Shown here piece by piece: positions 12,331 through 24,013 of a stretch of 64,000 nucleotides of DNA. Location: positions 12,143,454-12,207,453 of the forward strand of contig OZ024938.1 of the NCBI GenBank assembly GCA_964017235.1, written 5' to 3'. The DNA is from Sabellastarte sp. h YS-2021 (lineage: Eukaryota; Annelida; Polychaeta; Sabellida; Sabellidae). Position 1 is the first letter of the stretch. Each line of letters begins with the position of its first letter. Made by a program: the position numbers and the translations under genes. The notes below the pieces were generated by a model, which was given only the letters and a program-made list of their open reading frames with translations, was not told the DNA's origin and searched no databases.

Positions 12331-12879
12331 TGATCTTAATTATATTGAAGTATGGCTTAATTTAATGCTGGAGGAAAGCAGTGCAACATAACTGGTCTAC
12401 CATTTTTTACTGTAAGCCACTAAATATTGTAGTCAAGATTAACATTCAGAAAATGTAAACCATGGAAGCAAATCATGTTTATTTATGACATACAATATAT
12501 TTAGGTATTATCCTGTATATTGATTTTCTGTGTACTATACTCATAAATAATGTGTCAAATGAGAGTAATTCAAGATGGCCACCACAGAGAGAAACTGTGA
12601 ATTTTTGACTGCATATTTAACACTTAGCATATTTACCGTTGATAACAAAAAACTTTGCAGGTAAGCTGCTTCCACAATCCACTGTACCGTAAACTGAACA
12701 AGAATACCTTAAACAAAAATTTTAAAATGGTCGGCATTACAAATTTTCTGTGTGGTGGCATTTTTATTTTAAATAGCAACATGACAGTTTAAAGATATTA
12801 TTATGTTCAATGTATTCTTTAAAGTTGTATTTTTGTTTTCCCATTTAAGGCAACCAGTTACAGATTCTCTGAGGTGGGT

Positions 12880-13275
12880 GTGATGTAGGCTAAATCCACA
12901 CTGTCTTTAGATTCACCAAATATGTTGTGTAGCACAAAAGCACTAGTTTACAGGAGTAATTTCTGGTGAAATCCATCTGCCCCTGGGTAAACACAAGTGT
13001 CACGGATGTGAAAGCCAAATCCTATTTTCCAAGCAGTATGCATTATTTTCCAAGAATACAATGAAAAAAAGATTCTATATACATATATATATACATTATT
13101 GGATTTGTTAGCGATTGCAGAGAGGCTGGGCGATTCCCAGAAACATTTGTCCACACAGGCCTCAAATTTCCTCCCTGAAGAGACACTGCCTAAATATTGC
13201 AGCCATTAGGCCCGGCAGATTAGCAAACAATCAGGCCATTTTTAGAGAAGACTTGTGGCAGTTTGTCCATGCCAA
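12880..13275. promoter_or_regulatory. Conserved non-coding block upstream of gene 1
   Basis: About 400 bp match 40,250-40,643 upstream of gene 2 in the same order and orientation: ATGTAGGCTAAAT, ATCCATCTGCC, a long GCCTCAAA..TTCCTCCCT..GAGACACTGCC stretch and CAGATTAGCAAACAATCA. Neither copy is open in any frame or looks like a known transposon. Conservation at about the same distance (2.2-3.2 kb) from both start codons suggests a distal regulatory element. GCAAACA is a forkhead-type site. The alternative is an unrecognised repeat. Confidence 0.5.
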
Positions 13276-13344
13276 TTATTGGCATCAGATCTAAAAACTT
13301 GTATTTTGTATTTATACATTGCAGCAGTTACTGCTGGGTTCTAC

Positions 13345-13550
13345 TTATTATTATCTCCACAAAGGAGATTATGTTTTCTGGTGTGTTTGTTGGTTGTCTG
13401 TGTTTGTGCTCACTCAAACAAAATAACATATTTTTATGAAATTTTCATGTGGATAGGATTTGACCAATGGAAGTATCCATAACAGTTCCTGAAAGATCTG
13501 GATCATACAAATATCATTTTGACAGAATTTTCAATGTTGCTGTTTTTGTG
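13345..13550 (+). repeat. Fragment of a dispersed 'CTCCACAAAGGAG..ATGTTTTC' repeat
   Basis: CTCCACAAAGGAGATTATGT is followed by T/G-rich GTTTGTTGGTTGTCTGTG and then ATGAAATTTTCATGTGGATA. I recognise this as a widely dispersed repeat type in marine animal genomes from memory, so family identity is unproven. Similar 'TTTTCATGAAA' blocks occur near 25,240-25,470. Confidence 0.4.
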
Positions 13551-14640
13551 TTTAGACATTACCCTTGATATACTGCTCTCCGTGGGTTTAAATAAAGGAA
13601 TGCATATTTGGGTGAAATCACAATATTCTGATATCCAGCTGCCCTGACGGAGATCTGTACTGTAGAAGTGTTTTTAGGTTACTTTTGCAGTTATGATGAT
13701 TTAATCTATAATTCGTAACTGTGATGCAAAATTTAATATGTTGATTATTTTTTCTTTATATAATGTGTCGAATGGCCTTTTTGTTTGTAGTAATGTAAAG
13801 ATATTTTTGGAAGGACATTAGTAACTCAAGCATTAAACATATTTTATACATTTTGTTATCATAATTTTTTTCTATAAACAAAAATTTTTGTCTTGGAATT
13901 GAAACTTTTGTCCCGTGTCCTTTTGTCTTCTTCGTCTAGTTTGCTTTTGTCTGGTTTCATTTGTCCAAACCTCGCATTTTGTCCCAAACCAAGGACATTA
14001 GAAACAACTTCACATAATTTAAATAAAAAATAAAATTTAACTTAAATAATTCGATCAATTGAAACTTTATCAGAATTAAACTTCATCAGAATTCATGCTG
14101 TTTTTGAATTTGTATGTTATATTAGCACAATAATAAATAACATAAATAAAAAACAACCCAATGGTTCATTTGAAAAAAAATGAGTTGTTCTTAAGTTTGT
14201 ACAAATAATACATATAAAACATCAGATAACATAATTTAATAGTTGATTATTTGTCAACAGCAAAAAGTAAACTTTTGAGACAGTAATTGCAAAATTATTG
14301 AACACTGCAGTATATGAAGTTAACTGACAGAAGTGTGGCAGTACATGGGGGTATGGGACATTGTATAAAACTCCTTTAAATGTAAGCAATACAACCTGTA
14401 GTGTGATTGGGGCAGTATATGTTTGTTTATTCCTTTATACACATTCTGTTTTCATTCTTATCTTTGGAAAGAAAGTATTTACCTGCTTATTATAAAGCAA
14501 TTTTTAATTCAGTTTAGTTACAGCTTAAAGAAGAACAAAATTACAAATAATCAAAAGTGACAAAACAACAAATTTTTAATATGTGCACTTTTATGATAGG
14601 TCAAATTTTCTGTAAATTTCTAAATAAAGGTTTTAAAAGG
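13551..14640. other. AT-rich non-coding DNA
   Basis: No supported gene. The part nearest 14,640 may hold the decayed 3' end of the LINE to its right, but I cannot read it. Confidence 0.5.
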
Positions 14641-14649
14641 TTACTTTGG

Positions 14650-17600
14650 GATTTCATTTATAATTTTAACTGCTCCTACGATAACAAAAAATTGAAATAC
14701 AATTGTGATTATCTGCCATAAGTTGAATTTTATACAAATATACATTTGCAAAGTCAATTGTGTAAACATATAGTATTCCCTGCCATGCCTTTTCTTGGAA
14801 GGGTGGAGTCATTTTATTACATATGATACATTTGTACAGAAGCTTACTTGTGAGACTTTCAGAAATGAAAGTATTAGAACTTGGTTCAATTTGTTCCATG
14901 GAATTGTTTGGAAATTCATAGAGCACTCTCTAAACATATACTTATAGGATATCAGGGCTTTCTTTACAGTAAGTATTTCACAATATATATTTCTCTTGTC
15001 AATGACTTTATCATGTATGTATGTTTCATTGAGAACACTATCTACAAACCTGAGAGACTTTACAAAAACGAACCTTGCTTTAACCAGTTATTTATAAAAT
15101 AATGTTTATTGTTGTTTTATCATCCTATCTGCCACTGTGGCCAAGCGGGTAACACACTTGCCTAGGAAATCAGAGGACGTGGATTCAAACCCAGGTTTAG
15201 GCAGATACACTGTGGCTCAGATGACCACTTGAAATGGCTGACCTCTGTTATTGTATCCTATCTCCAGTGGCAGGCTAAAGAACCTCAAGGACGTTGATAA
15301 ATGGTCATCCTTGATCCTCTGTCTTTCGGTTAGGGGATTGTCAGTTACTTGTGCATTGGACTGTACCTGTGCAATCGGATGGGATAAAAAGCGCTCTGTG
15401 TCCTGTAGTATATGGAGATATTGCACTGAGTACAAAAATAAATATACAAGATTGTATTGCATGAATATGAAATTTCCCACAATACCTGACTTAAGAAATT
15501 GTAAAGACTGATAGGAATTTTAACCGGTTTAGATTTGTTAAATGAAAAAATAATGCTCTGATATAAAGTTGGTAGTGTTTTGACAAGGGGAAACTGTTTA
15601 TATTCATTAAAGTTAAAGTACCAAACTAGATTTGTAGGTCCAAAAATGAAAAATGTTAAAGTTAGCTTTCCCCAAAAAGTCCAATCTGCTTTTTCATTCT
15701 GAACTCTATAGATCCACGTAGCTCTGAGTGATTTTACCTTTGATTTAAAGTCAGTTAGATATAATGCGTTATATCTGCTATCAAAGTGTTGCATTTAACT
15801 CTGTATTTAGAGTCCCATATAAATGAATAAAATCTGCTTTCAAACTTTTTTATAAACTCATTTGGAATTTCCAGAAATTGGCTTGGAAAAATAATTTTAG
15901 GAACTATGAGGTGGTTTATGACTGTCAATTTTCCTAATATGGTCAAGTTTCTGATATTCCATGACATCAAATGCTTTTTCAATTTTCTGAAGCTTAGTCC
16001 ACTAATTCATATATTTACACTTGTCACAATCTATACCGATATACATGACAAGGCATCAAACAGGATCTGTGGGCCACCTTGTATTTTCAATGCAGTAATC
16101 TGTCTGCTGGTAGTTGTCTTTACCTAGCCACAGTGCTTCTGTTTTATCTTTGTTTAGTTTTGGTCTTTCTAGGTCACCAAATTTATGTACAACCTCAAGA
16201 AAAGATGTTATCCGCAATTCATGTTTTAAGAAAAGACATCTCACATCTCTTCTGCACACTGACAGAGTTTAAACTCTTTTGAAGTAATATCTATTTTCAC
16301 CACTATACCCTTTGTGCCTGTTTTCCTTTAATTTAATAGCCAAGACTTCCAATATCAATGTAAATAATAAAGCAGACACTGTTTAATCCAATGTTACCCT
16401 GTCTGAAAGCCACACATTGCTCTTTATAATGGTAACAGGATTTTTGTACAGAAGTTTAATACATGTAATGAACTGGTGACCAAAATTTGATTTTTCTAGA
16501 ACTTTGAATAACAAAGGTCATTCCACTGTTTTGAAAGTTTTTTCAAAATCAAGCATTAAAAGGATGCCAGAACTATTGTTTTCTGTAGATGATGAGCAGT
16601 GTCAAGCGATTTGCAAGAATGTCTGCTAGAAGTTTATGACACGTATTTGTCAAACTGATGAGCCTATAGCTTTTCATATTTGATGAGTCGCCTTTCTTTT
16701 AATGAGAGACAGTAGTGATATATTGCTAGACTCTGATAGCTTGTTACTTTTGGAAAGCTTCATTTGAAATAATCAATCAATCAATAGTTTCAATATTTGA
16801 AGAATTGGGATTATTACTGGAGCATAGTTTGGAATTAAATGTTTTCAGTTGATTTAATACTTCAGTATTAGTTGATGCAACACCTCCTTCATCATTAACA
16901 CGTTTGACAACACAATTTGCAGACTGATGTTGCTTTTCTAAATTAAGAAAATAGGATGTACTCTTCTTGCTCTTTTCTAACCACTTTGTCCTTGATTGTA
17001 TATATGCTTCAGTACTATCTTCTTTGTACGAGTCATTTAATTCAGATTTTAGAACGTTTTGTTTTAAAGTTAATTCATAATCATTTTTTTCAAAATTTTG
17101 TTATCTAAGCTTCTATCTCTCGTTCAAGTTGAGATACTTTACAAAGTCTCTTTTTTTTCCTTTTTGTAGAATATGCAATAGAAGTTTCTTTTACTATTAT
17201 TTTAATTTGTACCAGTAGTTCTTGCTTTGATGCGTAGTCTTGATACATGTTAATACTGTGTGATATTTCAGAATTAATCATGACTACATAGCTCTGTTCC
17301 TTTAGTAAAGCATTATGGGGTTTCCAGTACCCTTTACCACATTTGTTTTTTACTAAAATCTAAATTCGCTGCTAAAGCTCTTTGGTCAGGGGCTGGACAA
17401 CAGAGAACTGAACTGTATGTAGCAGCCTCAGCTAAGGATGTAAAAGTTAGAATATAATCAATTCTACTGTTGCACATGTTATCAAATGAGTGTATATAGG
17501 ATTTATGTACCTATAGATATCTATCAAGTTAGTTTTGCCCAAAAATTCAGTGAAAGGTTGCCCATTTTTGTCAACGATACCAGACAAACCATTAGATATA

Positions 17601-18022
17601 TTATAGTAGGTCTTAAAGTCACCCGGCAATTACCATTTTGTTTCTATTAGTATCATGAGTTAGTAACCACTTACTGCATTCTGTGATAAACTGGATTCTT
17701 TGTTGTAAGTTGTTTGATGCATAAACAGAACCAAAACTTTACACTTTGTCATTTGAATTCTTAATGTTTATTAAGATCATAAGGCCTATGATCATCCTCG
17801 TATACATTAATTATGCAGATTAGATGAAATTAGGACACCAACCCCTCTTCCATGAAAAGATTTAGAACAAGAAATATAAAACTTTACCAACTCATGAAAG
17901 TCCCTTTCAATGTCAACCAATATCTCTTTTGTTACATTAGTTTCTTGTAAACACACAATATCAAAGTCTTGCTTTTTAAGCCAATTAGTTAAAATTTGCC
18001 TCTTTTTTGTCACATAGACCAT
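14650..18022 (-). pseudogene. LINE ORF2: endonuclease-reverse transcriptase, broken
   Basis: In order on the minus strand: endonuclease start (17,807-18,022, NWLKKQDFDIVCLQETNVTK, with the catalytic Glu of LQET); a GDFK piece where GDFN is usual, followed by GIVDKNGQPFTEFLG (17,450-17,630); SRIDYIL (near 17,450), then PDQRAL where SDHRAL is expected, so the catalytic His is lost; KSTSYFLNLEKQH (near 16,950), the start of the reverse transcriptase; KLNKDKTEALWLG (near 16,150); RNLTILGKLTVINHLIVPKI (near 15,930); and VKSLRATWIYRVQNEKADW (near 15,720). Below the SINE, TPPFQEKAWQGILY (near 14,800) continues the C-terminus. Where YADD should stand (near 16,260) the frame reads CAEE followed by a stop. 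It cannot make an active enzyme. Confidence 0.8.
15131..15448 (+). mobile_element. tRNA-derived SINE, family 1, inserted in the LINE
   Basis: tRNA-like head GGCCAAGCGGGTAACACAC with B-box GGATTCAAACCC. The body has CCAGTGGCAGGCTAAAGAAC and GACGTTGATAAATGGTCATC, and the end is AGATATTGCACTGAGTAC plus an AT-rich tail. It interrupts the LINE ORF2 reading and so is younger than the LINE. Sisters: 33,690-34,005 (minus), 55,169-55,452 and 57,543-57,796. Confidence 0.85.
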
Positions 18023-18383
18023 GTATGTTTATTTTTGTTTTTTTTTATTTTTTGGGTTTTTTTTTTAACTTTTCATTGTAAAATATTAACAATGCAATAT
18101 CTGAATTAATATCAGTAAAATCTTGTGTGACTATTTGCCTCCTTTTGATGTTTTTTTAAGTTTTGCACCTTTTTCTTTCTCTGGGGTTTTTGAAGACTTC
18201 CTCTTAGATTTCTCATTTTGATCAGCAAGCATGTCTTTGATATTTATAATCATTTCATGTTTCGGTAGAGGTTGACTTTGTTGCTTCTGTTTGCAAGGCA
18301 GGTTGACAGAGCTCTTGTGAAACAGTGAACTGGTTCATGCTTGCTTTTTATCACATTTCTTTTGAGGGATTAACTTTGGTCTC

Positions 18384-18530
18384 ACAATTCTAATTCTAAT
18401 AGTATTTTTATAGCACTTAATTTCCATCTAAAGACAGACTCTACGTGCACCAAACAGAAAAAGCAGAAAACTATAAACATTAACCTGAGACATAGCAAAG
18501 GTCAGCACCACGGAGAGAAACTGGGGAGTC
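18384..18530 (-). mobile_element. 3' end of a CR1/L2-like LINE
   Basis: The reverse complement reads CCGTGGTGCTGACC, GTCTCAGGTTAA, TAGAGTCTGTC, then AATTAAGTGCTATAAA and the octamer-like tail AGAATTAGAATT. The same order is seen at 49,415-49,541 at the end of the plus-strand CR1-like fragment, so this is a short 3' fragment of that family. It sits between the two ORFs of the L1/Tx1-like LINE. The extra DNA up to about 18,900 may be part of it. Confidence 0.7.
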
Positions 18531-19036
18531 TAACTACTTTTTAGGCCTTAAAAGCTCAGTCCTCATACTGTGTGACAGTCATGCCCTAAGTCAATTCATC
18601 CCATGGGTGACTCACAGGCACCCTACACTACCCTACTAAGCCTGCTGCAAGCAACAAGTCCCTAAGCAACAATACACACAGCAAAAAGGCGACTGAAATA
18701 AATGAAAAATACCGGAGCATGTACGCCTTTCAAATAAAAAGTAAGGAAAATGTATAGGAAGACCAGGAATCATTGATAAACTTCAAGGAAATACAGGTAC
18801 TCAAAATGAATTGAACTGATAATTCCCATTTGGTGGGCAATAATACCCGAGAATCATCAAAACAAACTCAAATAACATCACACATAACACAGGCTTCTGT
18901 AACTTCTATAAGTTTACTGGATAAACTACTTTCAGCATCACCTTGTGTTTCTGTAAAAAAGCAGAAGTAGATAAAGCACCTTCTGGCTCTGTGATGGAGT
19001 GAGTTGCATCTAATCCTTGCTTGGTTTGCACTGAAA

Positions 19037-20173
19037 TCACTGAGTCAACAGTAGGCGTCCCAAAATAAGCTGGAGTACTTGTTGGAGGGCTATGCTAGAC
19101 CTTACATCCCTAATGGCTATCAGCAGGATAACAAGCTTATTTTGGCCTGGGAAGTAGTTTGAGTCTCTCTTTTCAGCTTCGGCTGAAGAAAAACCATTTG
19201 TGTAGCCTCTGTCCAAACATGAACCTTCTGTGTCAAGCAATCTCTGTTTGAATTCAGGTACCTGTGCAGCTTTAGCATCATTGATGTCATTCATTATGCT
19301 TAAACTTTGAGACTCCCATTCTACTGTAGTATCTGCTGATATTGCTTTACTGAGCCATTTCGCTTTACCAGCATGAACTGCATTCCTTATTACTTCAGCC
19401 AGCATCTCCTTTCTCACTTCCATGGCCTTCTTCCATTGGTATGCATGATCTGTAAATCAAAAGGTCTCACCCAGAACATAAATGTCACACATGTAAAAGT
19501 TTGAAAGTGCATTATGATGGGATCTAAAAGGTATTACCTCTTGGGTAGCTCTGGCTTTACATGTTTCATCACCAGCCTGATGCCCTTGTATGTTGCAGAC
19601 TAAGCAGTGTGGCTTGAACTAGCCATCATGAAATGCTTTGCATTTAATGTCACTGATACAGGCTGTTCTTGGCAAAAGTGGCCACACTGGGGACTTTTAC
19701 AAAGACAAAACAATCACCATTTTTACGTGGGTCAGATTACCATTTGTATCTCAAATTTTTCCATGCTTTATGTCAGACAACATTGCCACCATTTTCCTGA
19801 AGGAAAATTTCAATCTCAGAGTTTGCAACTGAAAGCTGCAAATCTTTAATTGTAATTCTCTCACATTCTTTTTGGAAATGAATCAATAATGCAGGATTTT
19901 TGTCATATATCTGGTACAATTTTCTCTGTATTACCACCTCTCTTTTCAGCAGAAGTTTTGCGCTATTCTCAAATGATTTTAAGTATATATCGCCAAATTC
20001 CATTTATATTTTGAACTCCATATAATGCAGCATTGCCTACAACAAGTCCTGCAGCAATGCATACCTCACAGGACATCAGGGTATGTTCTTTGTTTTGATT
20101 CTTGATTAAAAACTGGCCCAACTCTTAAACTGTCTTGAATATCTACACACTGTGTTGAAGTAACAGCAGCCAT
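19037..20173 (-). pseudogene. LINE ORF1 with CCHC zinc knuckle and NADAR-like domain
   Basis: Minus strand. The start MAAVTSTQCVDIQDSL (20,173) is followed after a frame change by GLVVGNAALYGVQNINGIWR, then LLLKREVVIQRKLYQIYDKNP, the order of Tx1-type ORF1 proteins. A zinc knuckle HCLVCNIQGHQAGDETC (C-x2-C-x4-H-x6-C, near 19,580) follows. After it comes a domain with ALSNFYMCDIYVLGETF, DHAYQWKKA, VIRNAVHAGKAKWLSK, QVPEFKQRLLDTEG and YFPGQNKLVILLIAIRDV (19,540-19,100). These match the NADAR/YbiA pattern (SNFY, EHAYQ..KA, W..IM, PEFK..LL.T, PG.N.LG..LM..R). A stop lies inside (ETF-stop-FTDHAYQ), with further frame changes at 19,690-19,830. NADAR proteins act on ADP-ribose-type N-glycosidic bonds; a role in this element is unknown. 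Confidence 0.72.
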
Positions 20174-22184
20174 TCTTGTCTATTATTTTAGACAGGAGTT
20201 GAGTGAGTGATCAACTACAAAAGCATTTACAAACCTGAATATGAATGCATATGTCACATACATTTACTCTGACTTGGACTTAATTTGCACTAAAATATTT
20301 TATGGGATGTCTAAGTATTTTCAAAATGGTGCAATATTACACTTGACAAAGTATTATTATTCAGTGTATTTCCAGTATGTAGCTCTATAGAAACCAATGG
20401 TCAACTGTACAATATGTTTTCTGAAAAATTGGATAAGAAAATAATATAACGTATATATTTACTTTCACTTGGCCTAATTAAGATTTTAAATCAAATGTGT
20501 ACACTCACTTGGCCTTAACTTAATCTTATGGTATATAGATATTGCTGAAATATTTCCACTCTGTACATCACTGGAAAGGTAAAATGTGAAAACCACACTT
20601 GCTTAACCAGTCTTTTTAGTAGCCAAATGTGGTCTTGTAAATAGAGTGCCTTTTTATTCAATTAATTATCATGTGACAAAACCTGTAAAATAAAACACCC
20701 TATTGATTAATTGATTACATAGTAACCAAACCAGGACATAGCCACACAAGTGCTAATCAAACTAATAACAAGTGTGAGAACCCTCAGTAAGACATTCCTC
20801 TGATAAGTAGGTACTTTCCAAAGGAGGCTTTGTGAAACCAACCCCTGGTCTGGATATCCACTAGATATTATTTAGTTGGCATATGACATACAATATAAGC
20901 GATATTTCAAAATATGACAAGATGCACATACAAAGTTTTAAATAATTTCTTATGCATTATGGACTTTAAATTGCCTATTTATGTATTAAAACAGCTTAAC
21001 GACATCAGAAATATCAAGGATAAACTTTAAAGTGATGTGTATAGAACTTATGGATCCTAATATATAGTAGACTATAACATTCAATTTTATTGTAAACATA
21101 GCACACATCAAATATTGTGCTAGGATTTTGTGATGGAAATTCTGTTCTTTTTGTGTTGTGAAAAATTATTACTACTAATATTTTACAAAGCATTCTAAAC
21201 ATAAATTGTAAACAAAACACTAGGACAACAGTTGTTGAGTGCACTAGATGTAAAAGGAATGTTTTTTTAAAGAATTGGGAAAATATCAAAACTGTCTTTA
21301 ATCTTTCATAATGACATATGCAGAATAGATGAGAACTTGGCTAAAAATGTTTAGATAAAATTGAGCTCATTTTTGCTTTTAAGGTTTTTCAAATAGTCAA
21401 ACTGTATCATCGTTGATATGTTTTACATCTTTTAGAACAAAAAAGATCACAAAATTTTGTTCAATTGAAACCATGCATTCTGATCATTTGTATGAATAGC
21501 TAATACATGTTTTACAGAAAAGATTTTAATACACTTAGGCTAGCTGGATACTGATTTATTTATTAATTCAAACTGAATTTGAAGCCCAGTTTAATTCAGG
21601 AAGTTATCTGATTGGCAGGAAGTGTTAATTATTCATTTTTTTTCCTTGCACAATTTATGTGCTGTGTAAAATTTAATTATTATTGTGGTGTGGCATGATG
21701 GACAATCAATAGTGTTCAATTTAATTGTTGGAACACAAACACGGGTTTATCAGTGAGGGTATTTAAAGATATTGAGTAGTTCTAAATATTCTCTTTTCTA
21801 TTTATTTAATACCGGACGTAGTGCCCTGTATATAACATAAGATAAGACGAAGACCAGCACACAAGCCATGATTCACTTTCCCATGGTCAATATATGAAGT
21901 ATTTTACTAAAACACATTAATGAATTGTTTCATGAATGAAAGTGAGTTGCTATCAATAAACAACTTTGAACTTAAAAGGGCTAAAGTAGGGTTTTCTTAA
22001 AATAAAAACATATTCGGTGTCTATAGCTAGATTGGTGGCTGTGTCTGTATATTATGTTTTTAAATTATGTCAACTACAGCGCTATATTGTATCTTCAAAA
22101 TAAATAATGAGTATTTTTATTATATATTTGTAACATTGTAACAAAGTTCATTTAAAACATTTGGTACTGAAAGGCCAACGCCCA
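20174..22184. other. AT-rich non-coding DNA
   Basis: No gene, RNA or element recognised. Open frames are short and of biased AT-rich composition. Confidence 0.6.
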
Positions 22185-22187
22185 CCA

Positions 22188-22345
22188 AATCAGTCCTTTT
22201 ACCATACAAGGTCCTCGGTTGCCTATTGGTTAGCAAGTTTGGCTTCTTATCACAGACTGTCACCTCAGTGTGGGTTCGACTCTCACATGTGACAAAGCTG
22301 AGGACCCTTCTCAATATAGCTGTTGAATAGGACAATTTTTGGATG
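22188..22345 (+). mobile_element. tRNA-derived SINE, family 3
   Basis: TTGGTTAGCAAGTTTGGC and GTGTGGGTTCGACTCTCAC give an A- and B-box pair, and GCTGTTGAATAGGACA marks the body. The same order is found in minus-strand copies near 45,490-45,640 and 57,960-58,112, with a tail-only piece near 29,980-30,026. Confidence 0.65.
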
Positions 22346-23248
22346 ACCATTTTTTGCCAGCTATATGGCATAATAATGAAAACAATATTGATAAAGCACA
22401 CATTTATCCAAATGCACAGCCACTTTGTCATCTTTACAGATGCCTTTGTTCTACCACTTGCGTACACATGTTCCACCATGTCATGTGACATTTTAGAAGT
22501 AACATGAGGTATACTAATTGGACGCAAATTGTAAATACCCCTATTTTTTTCGATTTACAAGAATAAATACCTTTTCCAATTTCTTGCAATATGATTGTAT
22601 AAGGTCTTTTGGCAGTGGCAAACAAGACCTCCCTTACATCCTGCATCAGGCTGGTGTTATATCAAATCATGCTTTTTTTCCGAATTTGAGAAAATAGATT
22701 CCTCTAGAACACAGAACATGAATTGCTGTGACCATTGCAAAAATCTAAGGTCATCATAAAGATGTTGTTTTTAATCTGATACAATTGTGCAACAGTTTTA
22801 GGGCTAGGTAAAAGCATTTTTGACTCTATTAAACACCACCCCCAAATTGCCCAAACTTTAAAGTTTGAACACCATTACCATTGGTGTCAAGGCAAGAAGC
22901 ATTATCATAGGTGTGTAGTTTCTGTTGTACCTCAGGTTGAATTCGGGAGATGGATCTCAGCTCCTCAAAGGAGATGCCCACTTATCCTAGTCTTCCTGTA
23001 TGCAGCTCTGGCCAGATGGTACAGGTGACCAATCTCGGATCCACTTGTATTCCTTCTAACAAAGCTTCTCTTTGAACCAAGTCATCATCTCCAACAGCTG
23101 ACCAAAGTTCAACTTTCTACTGTCAGCACTACCCTAGTTGCACGTCTGAAAACAAAGCTTTCAAAGCTTTTACCGCAGATTGACAAAAGTTCACCCCTAG
23201 TTTACTCACAATGAATTCACAGGTACAAGGTGTCACAAGCCACATCAA

Positions 23249-24013
23249 GGGGGCCAGTTGGTACAGTGGTAACTCACTTGCTTCCCACCTATGAGATCAG
23301 GGTTTGTAAAGCTGGTAGTTGGTTGCTGTCGGTTGGTTGCTGATGGCCTGGGGCCGATTTCACTAAGGGACTTAAGCCTGATTTTGGGCTTAAGTTTAAG
23401 ACTTTGGTCTTAAATTCTGCCAAAAATGTGCTAAGTCAGCGGGCCTAGACTTAGTGGATTTCACAAAGGGGCTAAGTCCATGGATTTGCTAAGTCAGTGG
23501 ACTTAACTTTTAAGTCTGCGAGGTAGTGGGCTTAAATTTTGTAAACAAGACTTAAATATGGCCGCCATAACCTTTTCTCCACTTCAAAATTTGAAATGGC
23601 TGTAAATAAAGTATAATTATACAGAACACCTTACTGAAGTAGTCTTTTGGAAGTTTATATGATGTAACAAGGTTTTCTATTTCAAAACAGCACTTATCCT
23701 CAGATAAAATGCATCAAATGAAGGATATAAAAGGTCACATGACACAGAAAACCACTGTGGTTATTTGATAAGCTTGGACTTAGCTAAGTCACCTTTGTGA
23801 AATCCATTTTAAGTCCCAGAAGTAGTTAAGACCAAAGTCTTAGATTTAAGTCCCTGACTTAGCCAATAAAGGGACTTAGTTTAAGTCCTTTAGTGAAATC
23901 GGCCCCAGCAGTTTACAGTACAGAAGCTTGACCAACTGTTTTAGTACTAGTGTCCTCTGCCTTTCCAACTTCCCATCACAATATAACCTATAAGGCACTA
24001 TGTGAGGTAAAAC
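23249..24013 (+). mobile_element. SINE family 2 split by a DNA element
   Basis: The head (GGGGCCAGTTGGTACAGTGG to GGTTGCTGATGGC) stops at 23,347 and the body resumes at 23,908 with AGTTTACAGTACAGAAGC. Together they give the family-2 SINE order. The 557 bp element between them is therefore a later insertion. Confidence 0.8.
23349..23907. mobile_element. Inverted-repeat DNA element (MITE A, copy 1)
   Basis: The ends are exact inverted repeats: TGGGGCCGATTTCACTAA against TTAGTGAAATCGGCCCCA with one base difference beyond. The subterminal region is packed with CTTAAG/AAGTC motifs and there is no coding capacity. Copy 2 (36,958-37,501) is inverted and shares the interior, for example AAACCACTGTGGTTAT and GATAAAATGCATCAAATGAA. 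A non-autonomous DNA transposon is likely; superfamily not set, target duplication unclear. Confidence 0.8.

Larger units (their letters stand above)
10601..12875. other. Intergenic DNA upstream of gene 1
   Basis: AT-rich DNA with two minus-strand SINE pieces, listed separately. No supported gene; short open frames here have no recognisable product. Confidence 0.6.
14650..20173 (-). mobile_element. L1/Tx1-like LINE, two ORFs, decayed, with two nested insertions
   Basis: Minus-strand non-LTR retrotransposon about 5.5 kb long. ORF1 (about 20,173-19,037) has an N-terminal ORF1 domain, a CCHC knuckle and a NADAR-like domain. ORF2 (about 18,022-14,650) has an apurinic-type endonuclease, a reverse transcriptase and an L1/Tx1-type C-terminal region. 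A CR1-like 3' end (18,384-18,530) lies between the ORFs and a SINE (15,131-15,448) sits within ORF2. Many stops and frame changes show it is dead. Target-site duplications were not found. Confidence 0.8.
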
